DNA of 64,000 nucleotides from Sphingobium fuliginis (GTDB taxonomy: Bacteria; Pseudomonadota; Alphaproteobacteria; Sphingomonadales; Sphingomonadaceae): positions 1 to 64,000 of the forward strand of contig NZ_SEON01000009.1 in NCBI RefSeq assembly GCF_004152845.1, in the 5' to 3' direction. The notes beneath the pieces were generated by a model, which was not told the origin of the DNA, did not search any database, and worked only from the letters and a program-made list of their open reading frames with translations. The translations under genes and the position numbers were made by a program. Below, in pieces: positions 18,825-27,735 of this stretch (the stretch's first letter is position 1; each line of letters opens with the position of its first letter).

Positions 18825-19626
18825 TTTTTCCTGATCTGTCTGTGATGCAGATTTTCCCAAAGCCGAAATAAGCGCCTGGCTTGAACGGGTGCGCAAGTAT
18901 CGTCGCGGAGCCATCACCCGGATGGCAGTGGACGATATACCGCCAGCCAGCCAAATATATACCGTCATTCCCGACGGTCATAGGCCTATGGAATATAGGG
19001 GAAATGGTGCCGGGGACGGCATCGAACTAGAACTTCAAGTATTTGAATAAAAGTGTATTTATTCCGCTTGACATTTGACGATACCATGAAAAATGCCATC
19101 AAAATTCGTTCATTTTTAGTTCGACGTTTGTTCACGCTAAGTCGCAGCTATTTTACGGCGAAGCGCTTCTCCGGCGACGCTTTTGTCAATTTGCGCGAAG
19201 ATGTCCAGAAGAGCTTTCTCAAGCGTCGTCCAAGCATTTAATTTATTGATCAAATCATACACTTGACAACTCGCCATAGGCATCAACAGCATGATCTGGA
19301 TTGGTAGAGACGGTTAGACGTATATGGTCGAGAATGATTGAGACCTGGCGCTTGGCAATTCGCATTTGGGCTTGGGATGATTTGCTCAGTCCGCTTTCGA
19401 GAGCGGAACTGGAAAAGCGGACGTTAAGGCCACTCTTGGAGCACCGGTTAGAAGCTGAAAGGGCGCATTGCGCCGACATCACGGACCTTCCCGGGAAATC
19501 CCCTGCTTGGAGGGTGGTCATCATCGACCTATATAACCCGATCGTGGGGGCACGAAGTCTAAGGACAACTGGGAACTCCATCGACGCAAGATTTTGAGGG
19601 CGCTACAGCTGTTACGGTGATGGCAG
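18825..19626. other. 802-bp left-end region of the mobile element, no convincing gene
   Basis: This stretch follows the tRNA 3' end and is clearly more AT-rich (especially 19010-19260) than the chromosome to its left. Short frames exist on both strands, but none has a recognisable domain, good codon pattern or ribosome site. It probably contains attL next to the tRNA and decayed sequence. No integrase gene was found here. Confidence 0.5.
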
Positions 19627-20460
19627 GTGTCAGCAGGGGGGGTGACATTGGGGCTTGGAAACGTAAGACCGCTTACCAAATGTCGATCCAATGGCGCGCC
19701 ATACACGCGCCGCGTAGACGTCGAAGAGGATCTAAAGAGGCTCGTCGCATTGCCGCGTGAGAAGATTGTCGCCGCCCTCAAGATTCGCGACAGGTCGTCA
19801 CCGCATTATCTGAAGTCGGAATGCATTGTCTATCTGATACGGGAGACGCGTGCCAATAATGACGAGCGATATTTCGACGAACTTTTCAGGGAGCTGATGC
19901 GCCGCATCGATGCCTCCTTGCCTCGCGTCGTCGGCGAGCGGGCCAATGGGTCGGAGAACGTCCATGCCGCAGCCGCGCGAGATCATATCACTGGCAAATT
20001 CATCGGTAATTTGGTTGAAGACCGATCCAGCCCTGGATCTTGGCTAGACTATTATGAGGTCATGTTTGCCGACGCCATCGCTGGGCTCCGCACAACATAT
20101 ATGTACCGAGCTAGGAGAGATTCCGCCCGCAACGAGCCGATCGCGGCCGACGATGAAACTAACGAGCCATCACTCGCCGTCGAACGCGCCGTTGGGAGTT
20201 TCGACATCAAAAAGGAACTGCTTTCCGAAGACCCAATTTACCGGTCGCGCCTCATTGCAGCGATAAGGAACCTACCAGACAAGCACCGCAGAGTTATCGA
20301 GCTGACCATGACGGAAATGCCCATCGATTCGTCCGACGATAGTGTCATGACGATCCGAAAGATGATCGGCGTCAAATCCGAGAAGACCGTTCGGAATCGA
20401 CGCGATGAGGCTCACCGAATGTTACGCGAGGCTCTGTCGATTGGAGACCACAATGACTGA
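19627..20460 (+). CDS. Sigma-70-like factor (region 4 HTH)
   Basis: A protein of up to 277 residues. The C-terminal part (about 212-270) reads as sigma region 4: RLIAAIRNLPDKHRRVIELT, then a helix-turn-helix ending TVRNRRDEAHRMLREAL. A central DYYEVMFADAIAGL segment resembles region 2. The start is uncertain: GTG at 19627 or 19642, with a G-rich site nearby. The gene overlaps the next by 8 bases and both lead into the ImmA-helicase gene. It probably controls transcription of this local cluster; this is inference from position and fold. Confidence 0.65.
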   Translation: MSAGGVTLGLGNVRPLTKCRSNGAPYTRRVDVEEDLKRLVALPREKIVAALKIRDRSSPHYLKSECIVYLIRETRANNDERYFDELFRELMRRIDASLPRVVGERANGSENVHAAAARDHITGKFIGNLVEDRSSPGSWLDYYEVMFADAIAGLRTTYMYRARRDSARNEPIAADDETNEPSLAVERAVGSFDIKKELLSEDPIYRSRLIAAIRNLPDKHRRVIELTMTEMPIDSSDDSVMTIRKMIGVKSEKTVRNRRDEAHRMLREALSIGDHND

Positions 20461-21040
20461 CAGCCATGACGCCGCCGAGGATATCCTCCTCGCGTTCGCG
20501 GTCGAGCCACGGCGAGATAGCGCGACATTGGAGCGCTATCTTAAAGCATATCCCGATCTTGCCGACCAACTGATCGACCTGTCTCTCGAGCTGCGACTTC
20601 AGCATGCGACCGAGGAGATGACAGCGCCGACCGACGAAGCATGGGTCGAAGCCTCCCTCGCAGCCTTCCGGGTGGCTTCAAGTTCCCAGGCGTCCGAGCC
20701 TGTCGTCGATCCCTTCGCAAGCATCAAGCCCGTCGAACTCGTGGCTATACGCCAGTCGCTCGGTGTGCCCAGTGGTGTCATCAGGGGCTTCAGCTCCAGA
20801 CTAGTCGACATAGTCAGCGTGCCCGGATCGTTCATCGACGCCCTCGCGCAGGAACTGCGGACCACTGCTGACAACCTGCGCCGCTTCATGGCGGGGCCGC
20901 CCCGCCTCGAGCTCGGAGTCAGGTACAAGGCCGACAAGGCCCCGGCTGCCGAGCAGGAGAAGATCTCGTTCGAGGATTTGCTCAAGCAGAACAAGGTTCC
21001 GGACGAGCAACTCCAGCGGCTTCTTGCATCGCGAGACTGA
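20453..21040 (+). CDS. HTH-like protein paired with sigma factor (possible antagonist)
   Basis: A 195-residue protein without a named domain. The N-terminus (LERYLKAYPDLADQLIDLSLEL) is helical and resembles short motifs seen in regulators that partner sigma factors. The centre (LVAIRQSLGVPSGVIRGFSS, then a segment ending FIDALAQEL) resembles a Cro/C1-type helix-turn-helix. Start ATG 20453 has GGAG upstream and overlaps the sigma gene by 8 bases; the ImmA-helicase gene begins 3 bases after its stop. Metallopeptidases of the ImmA type usually cleave such HTH partners, so I infer it is a repressor or anti-sigma factor for this module. Confidence 0.6.
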   Translation: MTDSHDAAEDILLAFAVEPRRDSATLERYLKAYPDLADQLIDLSLELRLQHATEEMTAPTDEAWVEASLAAFRVASSSQASEPVVDPFASIKPVELVAIRQSLGVPSGVIRGFSSRLVDIVSVPGSFIDALAQELRTTADNLRRFMAGPPRLELGVRYKADKAPAAEQEKISFEDLLKQNKVPDEQLQRLLASRD

Positions 21041-21043
21041 TCC

Positions 21044-24000
21044 ATGGACGCTGTCGAACTCGCGCGGCAGCGTGCCGCGGCGCTTCATAAGAAGGTGGTT
21101 TCGAAGGGCGCAGACCCGTGGAATCCGGAAGCGGTAGTCGCAGTCGTCGCAGCCGATCTGGGACTCGACATCGAGCCGGTCGAGCCAGGTAGCGCCGTCC
21201 TCGACGGTGGTCGGGCCCAGTTCGACCCGACCTACAGGGCCATCCGACACGAGGATGCGGGCTCGACTTTCTACAAGGCCTTCCTCGTGGGTCACGAACT
21301 CGGTCACGCCACACTTGGCGATGACCGCGTCGAGCATGTGGCGCACGACGTTGATCCGACGCGACCGTCCGAGGCGGCACCGGTCGGTGAGGATCGTGTC
21401 GTCGATTATAGTCGGCGGCAGCGCCGTGAGATCCAGATGGACCTCTTCGGTCGCGAACTCCTACTGCCGCGCGGATGGGTGCGGTCGCTCCATCTGGAAG
21501 GGATGACGGCCTCGCAGATCGCCGAAAAGATCGGCGCTCCATACGATGTCGTGGCACTTCAGCTTCTTGACGCCCTGCTCCTCCCGCAGATTGAGCTTGA
21601 ATCAGAGGAAGTTGAGGCCAAGCCGCCCAAGCCCCTCAACAGCGAGCAGCGCGACGCTGCGGCACACCGTGGCATACCCTATCTTCTGGAAGCCGGTCCG
21701 GGGACGGGCAAGACCCAGACGCTGGTCGGACGGGTGGCCGGCCTCGTCGACGAAGGCATTGATCCGCGCAAGATCCTCATCCTGACATTCTCGAACAAGG
21801 CCGCTGGAGAGCTGACCGAACGCATCGCTGATCTCCGTCCCGAGGCGGCCCCGGCAATGTGGATCGGCACGTTCCATGCATTCGGTCTCGACCTTGTGCG
21901 CCGGTATCACAGTCGGCTGGACTTCCCCAAGGAACCCAGGATGATGGATCGCAGCGAGGCGATTACCATCATGGAACGAGAATATCTCGCTCTCGATCTG
22001 GTGCACCATCGGGAATTCATGAATCCCGACCGCCCTCTCAAGGACATGTTCACGGCGATTTCGCGCGCCAAGGACGAAGTAGCCGATGCCGATCGCTACG
22101 CCGCCCTTGCAAAAGATATGCTGGACAGGGCGACCGATCCGGCCACACGCCAAGCGGCAGAGAGCTGTGCTGAAGTGGCGCTCGTCTACCGAAGATACGA
22201 AGAACTGAAGCGCGGCGAGTGCGCGGTCGACTTCGGCGACCTAGTGGCCCTGCCCGTGAAACTCCTCGACTCCGCGCCCGATGTCATCTCCATCCTGCGC
22301 TGTACCTACAGCCACATCCTCGTCGACGAGTATCAGGACGTAAACCGAAGCAGCGTGCGGCTCCTCCAGCATCTGACGGACGGTGGACAGAACCTCTGGG
22401 CCGTCGGCGATGCACGGCAGGCCATCTACCGATTCCGTGGCGCCTCCTCTTTCAACATGTCGCGGTTCAGAAGCGAGGACTTCCCCGGCGGCACCGGCAG
22501 TCGTCTCCGGCTCAACTATCGGTCGACACCAGAGATCGTCGGGGCCTTCTCCCGTTTCGGCGCCACCATGCAGGCCGGCACCACCGATGCAAAGCTCGAC
22601 GCTCATCGACCGTCCAGCGGAATATCGCCTGAACACGTGAGCTTCGGCGACAACGACGATGAGGCGGCAGCCTTAGCCGATGAGATCCTGCGCTGCTCCC
22701 AGGACGTGGCCTTCCGGGACCAGGCCGTGCTCTGCTCCGGCAACGATCGGCTCAATCGCATGGGACGTGAACTGGAGCGTCGCGGTATACCGGTCCTCTA
22801 TCTGGGAAACCTCTTCGAGCGGCCCGAGGTGAAGGACCTGCTGTCCGTCCTGTCACTGCTCGTTGACCGGCGCGCAATGGGCCTCGTTCGCAACCCCTCG
22901 CTGCCGGATTTGGCAACAGGCATCAGCCTGAAGGGTGCCGCGGCAATGGTTGGCCATCTTCGGCTGACCGAAGCTGACCCACTCACGTGGACCGGCGTCT
23001 CACCGTCGATCCCAATGCTCGATGCGGCCGATATGGCGGCGGTGAATAAGGCTAGGGCCATGGTCGCCGGCTTCGATAGTGGCTCGAAGCCCTGGACTGT
23101 GCTTGCGCAGGTCCTTCTGGACCGTACGCGCGCCGCAGCATCTCTAGCTTCAGCGGACGATGTGGCCAGCCGATCGATGGGCGTCGCAGTCTGGCAGCTG
23201 ATGGGCTTTCTGCGGGCTGAGCGTCCAGGACCGGGGCTGCCAATTCAACGCACTCTCGATGGCATCAGGCGACTAATCCAGCTCGCCGATGAGCGGGACC
23301 TTCGCCAACTGCCCCAGGCGGCGCAAGGCATAGACGCGGTCCGGCTCATGACCATCCATGGGAGCAAGGGGCTCGAATTTCCCGTCGTTCACGTGATGGG
23401 GCTGAACAAGAACAGCATGCCGAACTCGTGGCGAAAGCCTGCCTGCCCTGTGCCCGATGGCATGATCGAGGGCGGTAAGGGTGGCACGATGGAGATAGGT
23501 GCCGCCGATCACGCTATCGAGCAGGAATGCTTGTTCTATGTAGCCACCTCCCGCGCACGCGACCGGCTCCTGCTCTATTCGGCAAGGCAGACATCAGCAA
23601 AGGCGCGACGTGATCCATCGGCCTTCATCGGCAAGCTGGGCATCAGCGCCATGCGGAAGGCGAAGGACAACACCAACCAGTGTCCTGATCCAGACGATCT
23701 GCCGCTGCCGATCACCCTGGGTTCTGCTATCAGGATCACGATTGCCCAACTGAACCTTTATGAGCGCTGCCCCCGTCGCTTCCTCTACACCCATGTCCTT
23801 GGGGTGGGCGGACGACGTACACCCACGACCATGACGAGGATGCACGACCTGGTGCGTGACGTCGTGACGGAGATCGCCTCTACGCAGCCCTCCTCGACCT
23901 CACTCGGCGATATGGAGGGGCTACTGGAGCAGCGCTGGTCCGAAGGGCCGTTGGCCGGTGAGGAGTATCGGAAGCACCGCGACGTGGCAGCGACGCTTCT

Positions 24001-24448
24001 GCAGCGGTTCGTGAGGATGAGGGCGGGCACGACTCGGATGAGCGCCGTGGACCTCAAGGCGACTATCGGAACGAACACGATCACGGCAGAGGCGGACGAT
24101 GTCGTGGCCATGGCTGGCGGACGGCATGCTGTCCGCATGGTCAGAACAGGACACACCTCGTCGTCGACCGGAAAGAGTCTTGCGGATGCCGCCTTTCAGA
24201 TCGCAGCATCTTCCGCTCTGCCGGGATGCAGTGCCGAGATCGTTCACCTCGGGGACGACGAATTATCAACGCCGGTCGCCTTCAATCCGAAACAGCTCGG
24301 CATAAGGGGTGAGAAGCTGGTCGAGATGTTCACGGCCATGGGCAAAGGGAGCTTCGCACCCGATCGGTCGGATCGCATCTGCCCGTTCTGCCCTGCCTTC
24401 TTCACCTGCGGTCCGGTGGTTGACGGCAGCCTGGAAAAAAATCTCTGA
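21044..24448 (+). CDS. ImmA/IrrE metallopeptidase-UvrD helicase fusion with RecB-like C-terminus
   Basis: A 1134-residue fusion. Residues 1-180 hold an ImmA/IrrE zinc peptidase (HELGH at about 84). From 200 a superfamily 1 helicase follows: Walker A GPGTGKT (218), DEYQD (428), GDARQAIYRFRG, LNYRSTPE, IHGSKGLEF (770) and YVATSRARDR (832). The C-terminus resembles AddB/RecB PD-(D/E)XK nucleases: LYERCPRRF (905) and CPFCPAFFTC (1112) supply four Cys typical of an Fe-S cluster. The catalytic core there looks decayed: EADDVV is present, but the usual D-x-K strand reads VRMVRTG. Co-directional with the two regulatory genes upstream and the Ubl operon 88 bases downstream. Likely a defence or DNA-surveillance protein. 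Confidence 0.85.
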   Translation: MDAVELARQRAAALHKKVVSKGADPWNPEAVVAVVAADLGLDIEPVEPGSAVLDGGRAQFDPTYRAIRHEDAGSTFYKAFLVGHELGHATLGDDRVEHVAHDVDPTRPSEAAPVGEDRVVDYSRRQRREIQMDLFGRELLLPRGWVRSLHLEGMTASQIAEKIGAPYDVVALQLLDALLLPQIELESEEVEAKPPKPLNSEQRDAAAHRGIPYLLEAGPGTGKTQTLVGRVAGLVDEGIDPRKILILTFSNKAAGELTERIADLRPEAAPAMWIGTFHAFGLDLVRRYHSRLDFPKEPRMMDRSEAITIMEREYLALDLVHHREFMNPDRPLKDMFTAISRAKDEVADADRYAALAKDMLDRATDPATRQAAESCAEVALVYRRYEELKRGECAVDFGDLVALPVKLLDSAPDVISILRCTYSHILVDEYQDVNRSSVRLLQHLTDGGQNLWAVGDARQAIYRFRGASSFNMSRFRSEDFPGGTGSRLRLNYRSTPEIVGAFSRFGATMQAGTTDAKLDAHRPSSGISPEHVSFGDNDDEAAALADEILRCSQDVAFRDQAVLCSGNDRLNRMGRELERRGIPVLYLGNLFERPEVKDLLSVLSLLVDRRAMGLVRNPSLPDLATGISLKGAAAMVGHLRLTEADPLTWTGVSPSIPMLDAADMAAVNKARAMVAGFDSGSKPWTVLAQVLLDRTRAAASLASADDVASRSMGVAVWQLMGFLRAERPGPGLPIQRTLDGIRRLIQLADERDLRQLPQAAQGIDAVRLMTIHGSKGLEFPVVHVMGLNKNSMPNSWRKPACPVPDGMIEGGKGGTMEIGAADHAIEQECLFYVATSRARDRLLLYSARQTSAKARRDPSAFIGKLGISAMRKAKDNTNQCPDPDDLPLPITLGSAIRITIAQLNLYERCPRRFLYTHVLGVGGRRTPTTMTRMHDLVRDVVTEIASTQPSSTSLGDMEGLLEQRWSEGPLAGEEYRKHRDVAATLLQRFVRMRAGTTRMSAVDLKATIGTNTITAEADDVVAMAGGRHAVRMVRTGHTSSSTGKSLADAAFQIAASSALPGCSAEIVHLGDDELSTPVAFNPKQLGIRGEKLVEMFTAMGKGSFAPDRSDRICPFCPAFFTCGPVVDGSLEKNL

Positions 24449-24535
24449 CGCAAATTACCGGTCGGCTGATGCTGGCGAGATTGACCCTGTGAGACCGACG
24501 CAATCATGCCTAGGTCCGCAGGAATACAATAAACC

Positions 24536-25279
24536 ATGCCCCTTATCGAAACCCCCGACATCGACGATGTCGCCCTCGCCGTGCAGGAGGACCGCCCCCT
24601 GCGCCCCGGACGCTACCGTGTCTCGTTCGCCCTCGACAGCATCGACTTCAACTCGCTCATCCTGGACGATCCCGTTCCGCTCGGCCGCCAGATCCTGAAG
24701 AAGGCTGGCATCAAGGACATCGACGGCAATTCCCTCTTCCTCATCACTCCCGAAGGCGACTTCGAGGATGTCCGGGCGGACGAGGAAGTCGATCTGCGTG
24801 ACCGTGGCGCTTACCGCTTCATCGCGTTCAGCACCGACCCCCTCTACCGCATCAAGCTCAATGAAGCCCGCATCGTATGGGGCCGCTCGTCGATCCCCGA
24901 AGCAGCGCTGCGTGCGCTCGCCGACATCGGTGACGACGAAGCCGTGTTCCTGGAGGTCCGCGGTGGGAAGGACAAGCTGATCGAACCGGCCACCGAGGCG
25001 GATCTCAATGGAGACGGCGTCGAGAAGTTCATCACGGCGCCCAACAAGGTCACCTATACCTTCTTCGTCAACGGCAAACCCTATGAGACCGACAAGAAAA
25101 AGCTGACCGGCGCCCAGATCAAGGCGATGGTTTCGGAATGGGATCCGCAGCATGACCTCTCGCTGGAGGGTGAAGGCGACGATCCGGATCGCATCATCCC
25201 TGATGACGAGTCCGTGAGCCTCGTCCCGAAGCACGGTGTCCGCCGCTTCTCGTCGGTCCCGAAGGCGAACTTCGGCTGA
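24536..25279 (+). CDS. Multiubiquitin-domain protein (three beta-grasp repeats)
   Basis: A 247-residue ubiquitin-like protein. Three consecutive beta-grasp-like units can be delimited: about 19-90 (YRVSFALDSIDFNSLILDDP...DVRADEEVDL), 91-163 and 164-247 (YTFFVNGKPYETDKKKLTG...DDESVSLV). Each starts with a strand-turn-strand, then a helix, then an L-x-L strand. The chain ends in NFG with no extension, so the C-terminal Gly is already exposed for conjugation. It overlaps the E2 gene by one base. This architecture is the known bacterial Multi_ubiq family, whose members lie beside E1, E2 and JAB genes. It is presumably the modifier of this set. Confidence 0.85.
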   Translation: MPLIETPDIDDVALAVQEDRPLRPGRYRVSFALDSIDFNSLILDDPVPLGRQILKKAGIKDIDGNSLFLITPEGDFEDVRADEEVDLRDRGAYRFIAFSTDPLYRIKLNEARIVWGRSSIPEAALRALADIGDDEAVFLEVRGGKDKLIEPATEADLNGDGVEKFITAPNKVTYTFFVNGKPYETDKKKLTGAQIKAMVSEWDPQHDLSLEGEGDDPDRIIPDDESVSLVPKHGVRRFSSVPKANFG

Positions 25280-25662
25280 TGTCCGGCATTCTTGCCATGC
25301 AGCTGGAGCAGCTGCGGGAGCGCTTCGGCGACGTTCAGACCCGGCAGTTGCCGAGCGGCACCACGCTCGTCACCGTGCCGGGGGTTCGCCTGCCGGAGGG
25401 GTGGTCGAAGACTTCGGCCACCATCCACTTCATCGTTCCGTCCGGCTATCCGTTCGCGCAACTCGACTGCTTCTGGGCGGATCCTGAGTTGCGCCTCGCT
25501 CACGGTGGCCCGCCGCAGAACTCGGCACCCACCCCGATCCCCGAGACCGTCGAGCCAGCACTGTGGTTTTCATGGCATCTGACGGGCCCCTGGAATCCCA
25601 ACCGCGACACCCTGTCGACATGGATGAACGTGGTGATCGATCGCATGAGGCAAATCCAATGA
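25279..25662 (+). CDS. Prokaryotic E2-like protein (Prok-E2 family E type)
   Basis: A 127-residue protein with an E2 (UBC) fold pattern: strand TSATIHFIVPSGYPF, the following LDCFWADPEL, and a helix DTLSTWMNVVIDRMR. It fits the prokaryotic E2 family E that accompanies multiubiquitin proteins. The only Cys (64) lies in an early strand, not at the usual catalytic site; the region where the catalytic Cys would lie reads WFSWHLTGPWNPNRD. Hence transfer may be non-cysteine or indirect. It starts inside the Ubl stop codon (TGATG) and overlaps the JAB-E1 gene by 4 bases. Confidence 0.75.
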   Translation: MSGILAMQLEQLRERFGDVQTRQLPSGTTLVTVPGVRLPEGWSKTSATIHFIVPSGYPFAQLDCFWADPELRLAHGGPPQNSAPTPIPETVEPALWFSWHLTGPWNPNRDTLSTWMNVVIDRMRQIQ

Positions 25663-27005
25663 GCCGCGTCCGCTTCCCTGCACCTCTCTATTCCGACTTG
25701 GCATCGACGCTGCTCGACGCCAGCGATCTGGAGAGCTGCGCCATCGGCTATGCCCATTACGATGCGCATAGTGATACATGGATCGTTGCCGATGCCAGCC
25801 CGGTGCCGGTGGATGCGTATGAGGACCGCACCTGCGTATCTGCGGTCCTCAAACCGTCCTTCCTCATCGAGGTGGCGCACCGTAGCCGGGTCACCGGTAT
25901 GTCCGTCATCGGCATCCATACCCATCCCGACAGTCCGGGACATCCTCGTTTTTCGCCGATCGACGACGCGGGTGAAACCGAATTGGGTTCATATCTTGGC
26001 CGGCGCGCGGCTCCGATGCCGCATGTCGCGTTGGTGATCGGGCCGCACGGCTGCCGCGCTCGTCGTCTTGGAAGGGAAGAAGAGGTGGAAGTATGGGAGG
26101 TGGGACAAGTCCTCAAGCTTCTTTCGCCCATGCAAGGTGTGACCGACCAGGAACGCGATGATCGGCAGGTCCGGGCATTCGGGGCACCGGGGCAGCGGCT
26201 GCTGCGTCGTCTACGCTTCGGCGTGATCGGCGCTGGTGGAACGGGGTCTCTGGTGTGCCAGCAGCTTGCTCATCTCGGTGCGTCGTGGATAACGGTGATC
26301 GACCCTGACCTGGTAGAGGAGACCAACCTTAACCGACTTGTCGGATCGATCCCCGCTGATGTCAGGCAGCCGAAAGTCGAGGTTGCGGCTAGGATGATCC
26401 GAGCCATCAATCCCGAAGCAACGGTGCTTCCGCACCGGGCGGACATCGTCGATGAGGAGGTAGCGAATCTCATCGCGACATTCGACTTCGTGCTTCTATG
26501 CACCGATTCCCACGCGAGCCGGGCGGTCGTCAACCAAGCTGCCTACCAGTATCTTGTGCCCGTGATCGACATGGGGGTCAGCATCACCGTCGCGAATGAG
26601 GCCGTCAGCCACATCACTGGGCGGGTGCAGATGCTCGCCACGGGTCTTCCCTGCCTGACTTGCTCGGGTGCCCTCGATGGCGAGGCGATCCGGCGGGAGA
26701 TGCTGACCCCCGAGCAGCGAGCAGCAGATCCCTATGTCCATGGTGAGCGCGAACCCCAGCCTGCCGTCCTGTCGATCAATTCGACCGTGAGCTCGCTTGC
26801 GATGACCATGTTGCTCGGGGCCGTCACGCCAGTTCCGGTCAAGCCGCGCTATCAAATATACGATGGTATTCGCGGACGAGTGAAGGAAATGGCCGTCCCG
26901 GTGCAATCCGACTGTGTGGTGTGCTCATCCATGGGCGCTTTGACCAAGGGCTCAACATGGAACCTCCCCGTGCGGCCTACCAACTTCCATAGGAGCGACA
27001 AATGA
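25659..27005 (+). CDS. JAB deubiquitinase-E1 (ThiF) fusion
   Basis: A 448-residue two-domain protein. Residues 1-160 form a JAB/MPN metallopeptidase with the zinc motif HTHP(x7-9)FSPIDD (about 87-103) and an upstream Glu (CVSAVLKPSFLIEV). Residues 180-430 form a ThiF/E1 adenylating domain: GVIGAGGTGSL (188), a conserved ITVIDPDLVEETNLNR, and LLCTDSHASR. Two CxxC pairs (PCLTC at 331 and CVVC at 418) would hold zinc. No separate Cys is present where canonical E1 enzymes carry the thioester Cys. Start ATG 25659 overlaps the E2 stop; a longer frame from 25563 lies inside the E2 gene. Fusion places activation and deconjugation on one chain. Confidence 0.88.
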   Translation: MSRVRFPAPLYSDLASTLLDASDLESCAIGYAHYDAHSDTWIVADASPVPVDAYEDRTCVSAVLKPSFLIEVAHRSRVTGMSVIGIHTHPDSPGHPRFSPIDDAGETELGSYLGRRAAPMPHVALVIGPHGCRARRLGREEEVEVWEVGQVLKLLSPMQGVTDQERDDRQVRAFGAPGQRLLRRLRFGVIGAGGTGSLVCQQLAHLGASWITVIDPDLVEETNLNRLVGSIPADVRQPKVEVAARMIRAINPEATVLPHRADIVDEEVANLIATFDFVLLCTDSHASRAVVNQAAYQYLVPVIDMGVSITVANEAVSHITGRVQMLATGLPCLTCSGALDGEAIRREMLTPEQRAADPYVHGEREPQPAVLSINSTVSSLAMTMLLGAVTPVPVKPRYQIYDGIRGRVKEMAVPVQSDCVVCSSMGALTKGSTWNLPVRPTNFHRSDK

Positions 27006-27526
27006 CGGAACCCGCACGCATGGTCCGTATGCTTGAACCCGCAGAATACCGTGATCAGGCCGAGACATCACTAACCGCGCCCGGCGACGCCTCGATGGTC
27101 GTGCGTGTCAGGCCAAGATCCATCATCATGGCCTGCCCGGACGGATGCGGCGAAACGCTGGTCATCAACCTGGATAGTCGCGCTGACAAGGCCTGGCGCT
27201 TTGATATGCGCGGCGAAGGGCTCACGCTCTTCCCGTCAGTCTGGCGCGAAGGCGGATGCGAGAGCCACTTCATCGTGTGGCGCGGCCACATCCTTTGGTG
27301 CGATCGGTTCGAGCGAGGAAACCGCGAGCCAACCTATAATCCCGCCATCGAGGATGCGGTTCTCGGTGCAATGGATGAGGTCGAACTGCGCAGCGCCGTC
27401 GAGCTTGCCGACGCCATAGACGAACTCGTTTGGGACGTTAATCGTGTGGCTGGCCGTCTCGTCGGGCGCGGATTGGCCCGGTCGCAAAAGATCAACGGGG
27501 GGTGGATGTTTGTACGGGCGATGTGA
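27002..27526 (+). CDS. DUF6527-type protein of ubiquitin-like operon
   Basis: A 174-residue protein with four Cys in a C-x3-C (CPDGC, about 41-45) and C-x14-C (GGCESHFIVWRG to WC, about 82-97) arrangement, consistent with a treble-clef zinc fold. The GGCESHF-x-x-WRG-x-x-x-W pattern matches DUF6527, a family I recall as regularly following multiubiquitin E1/E2 genes. It has been proposed to act as a protease or ligase-like component; I cannot decide from sequence. The ATG overlaps the JAB-E1 stop by 4 bases, so it is translationally coupled and the last gene of the operon. Confidence 0.7.
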   Translation: MTEPARMVRMLEPAEYRDQAETSLTAPGDASMVVRVRPRSIIMACPDGCGETLVINLDSRADKAWRFDMRGEGLTLFPSVWREGGCESHFIVWRGHILWCDRFERGNREPTYNPAIEDAVLGAMDEVELRSAVELADAIDELVWDVNRVAGRLVGRGLARSQKINGGWMFVRAM

Positions 27527-27735
27527 TTATGTAAAATAAGCGGCGAAATCTGCTCGGAGAGATTGTGTGCGGGCGGAGATACGGGGCCCGCGCACTTCGC
27601 CAGGAGTGACGTTACTTCGGATCATGCGAATGACCGCCTGATAGCGTGCAGAATCCAGCCTATTCCTCGACACGCGTGACCTCAGGGGCTATCGGCCTGT
27701 CTGGTGGACATAGCGGCTACGCTGACTCCCGGTGG

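Noticed and set aside
19053..19241. 62-aa plus-strand ORF after the tRNA
   Set aside because: Lies in AT-rich element-end DNA, no ribosome site or recognisable motif.
19255..19597. Overlapping ORFs on both strands (108 and 98 aa)
   Set aside because: Neither shows domain, start signal or convincing composition; the two frames contradict each other.
27560..27600. Hairpin GTGCGGGC/GCCCGCGCAC as terminator of the ubiquitin-like operon
   Set aside because: The stem is imperfect and no U tract follows; too weak to list.
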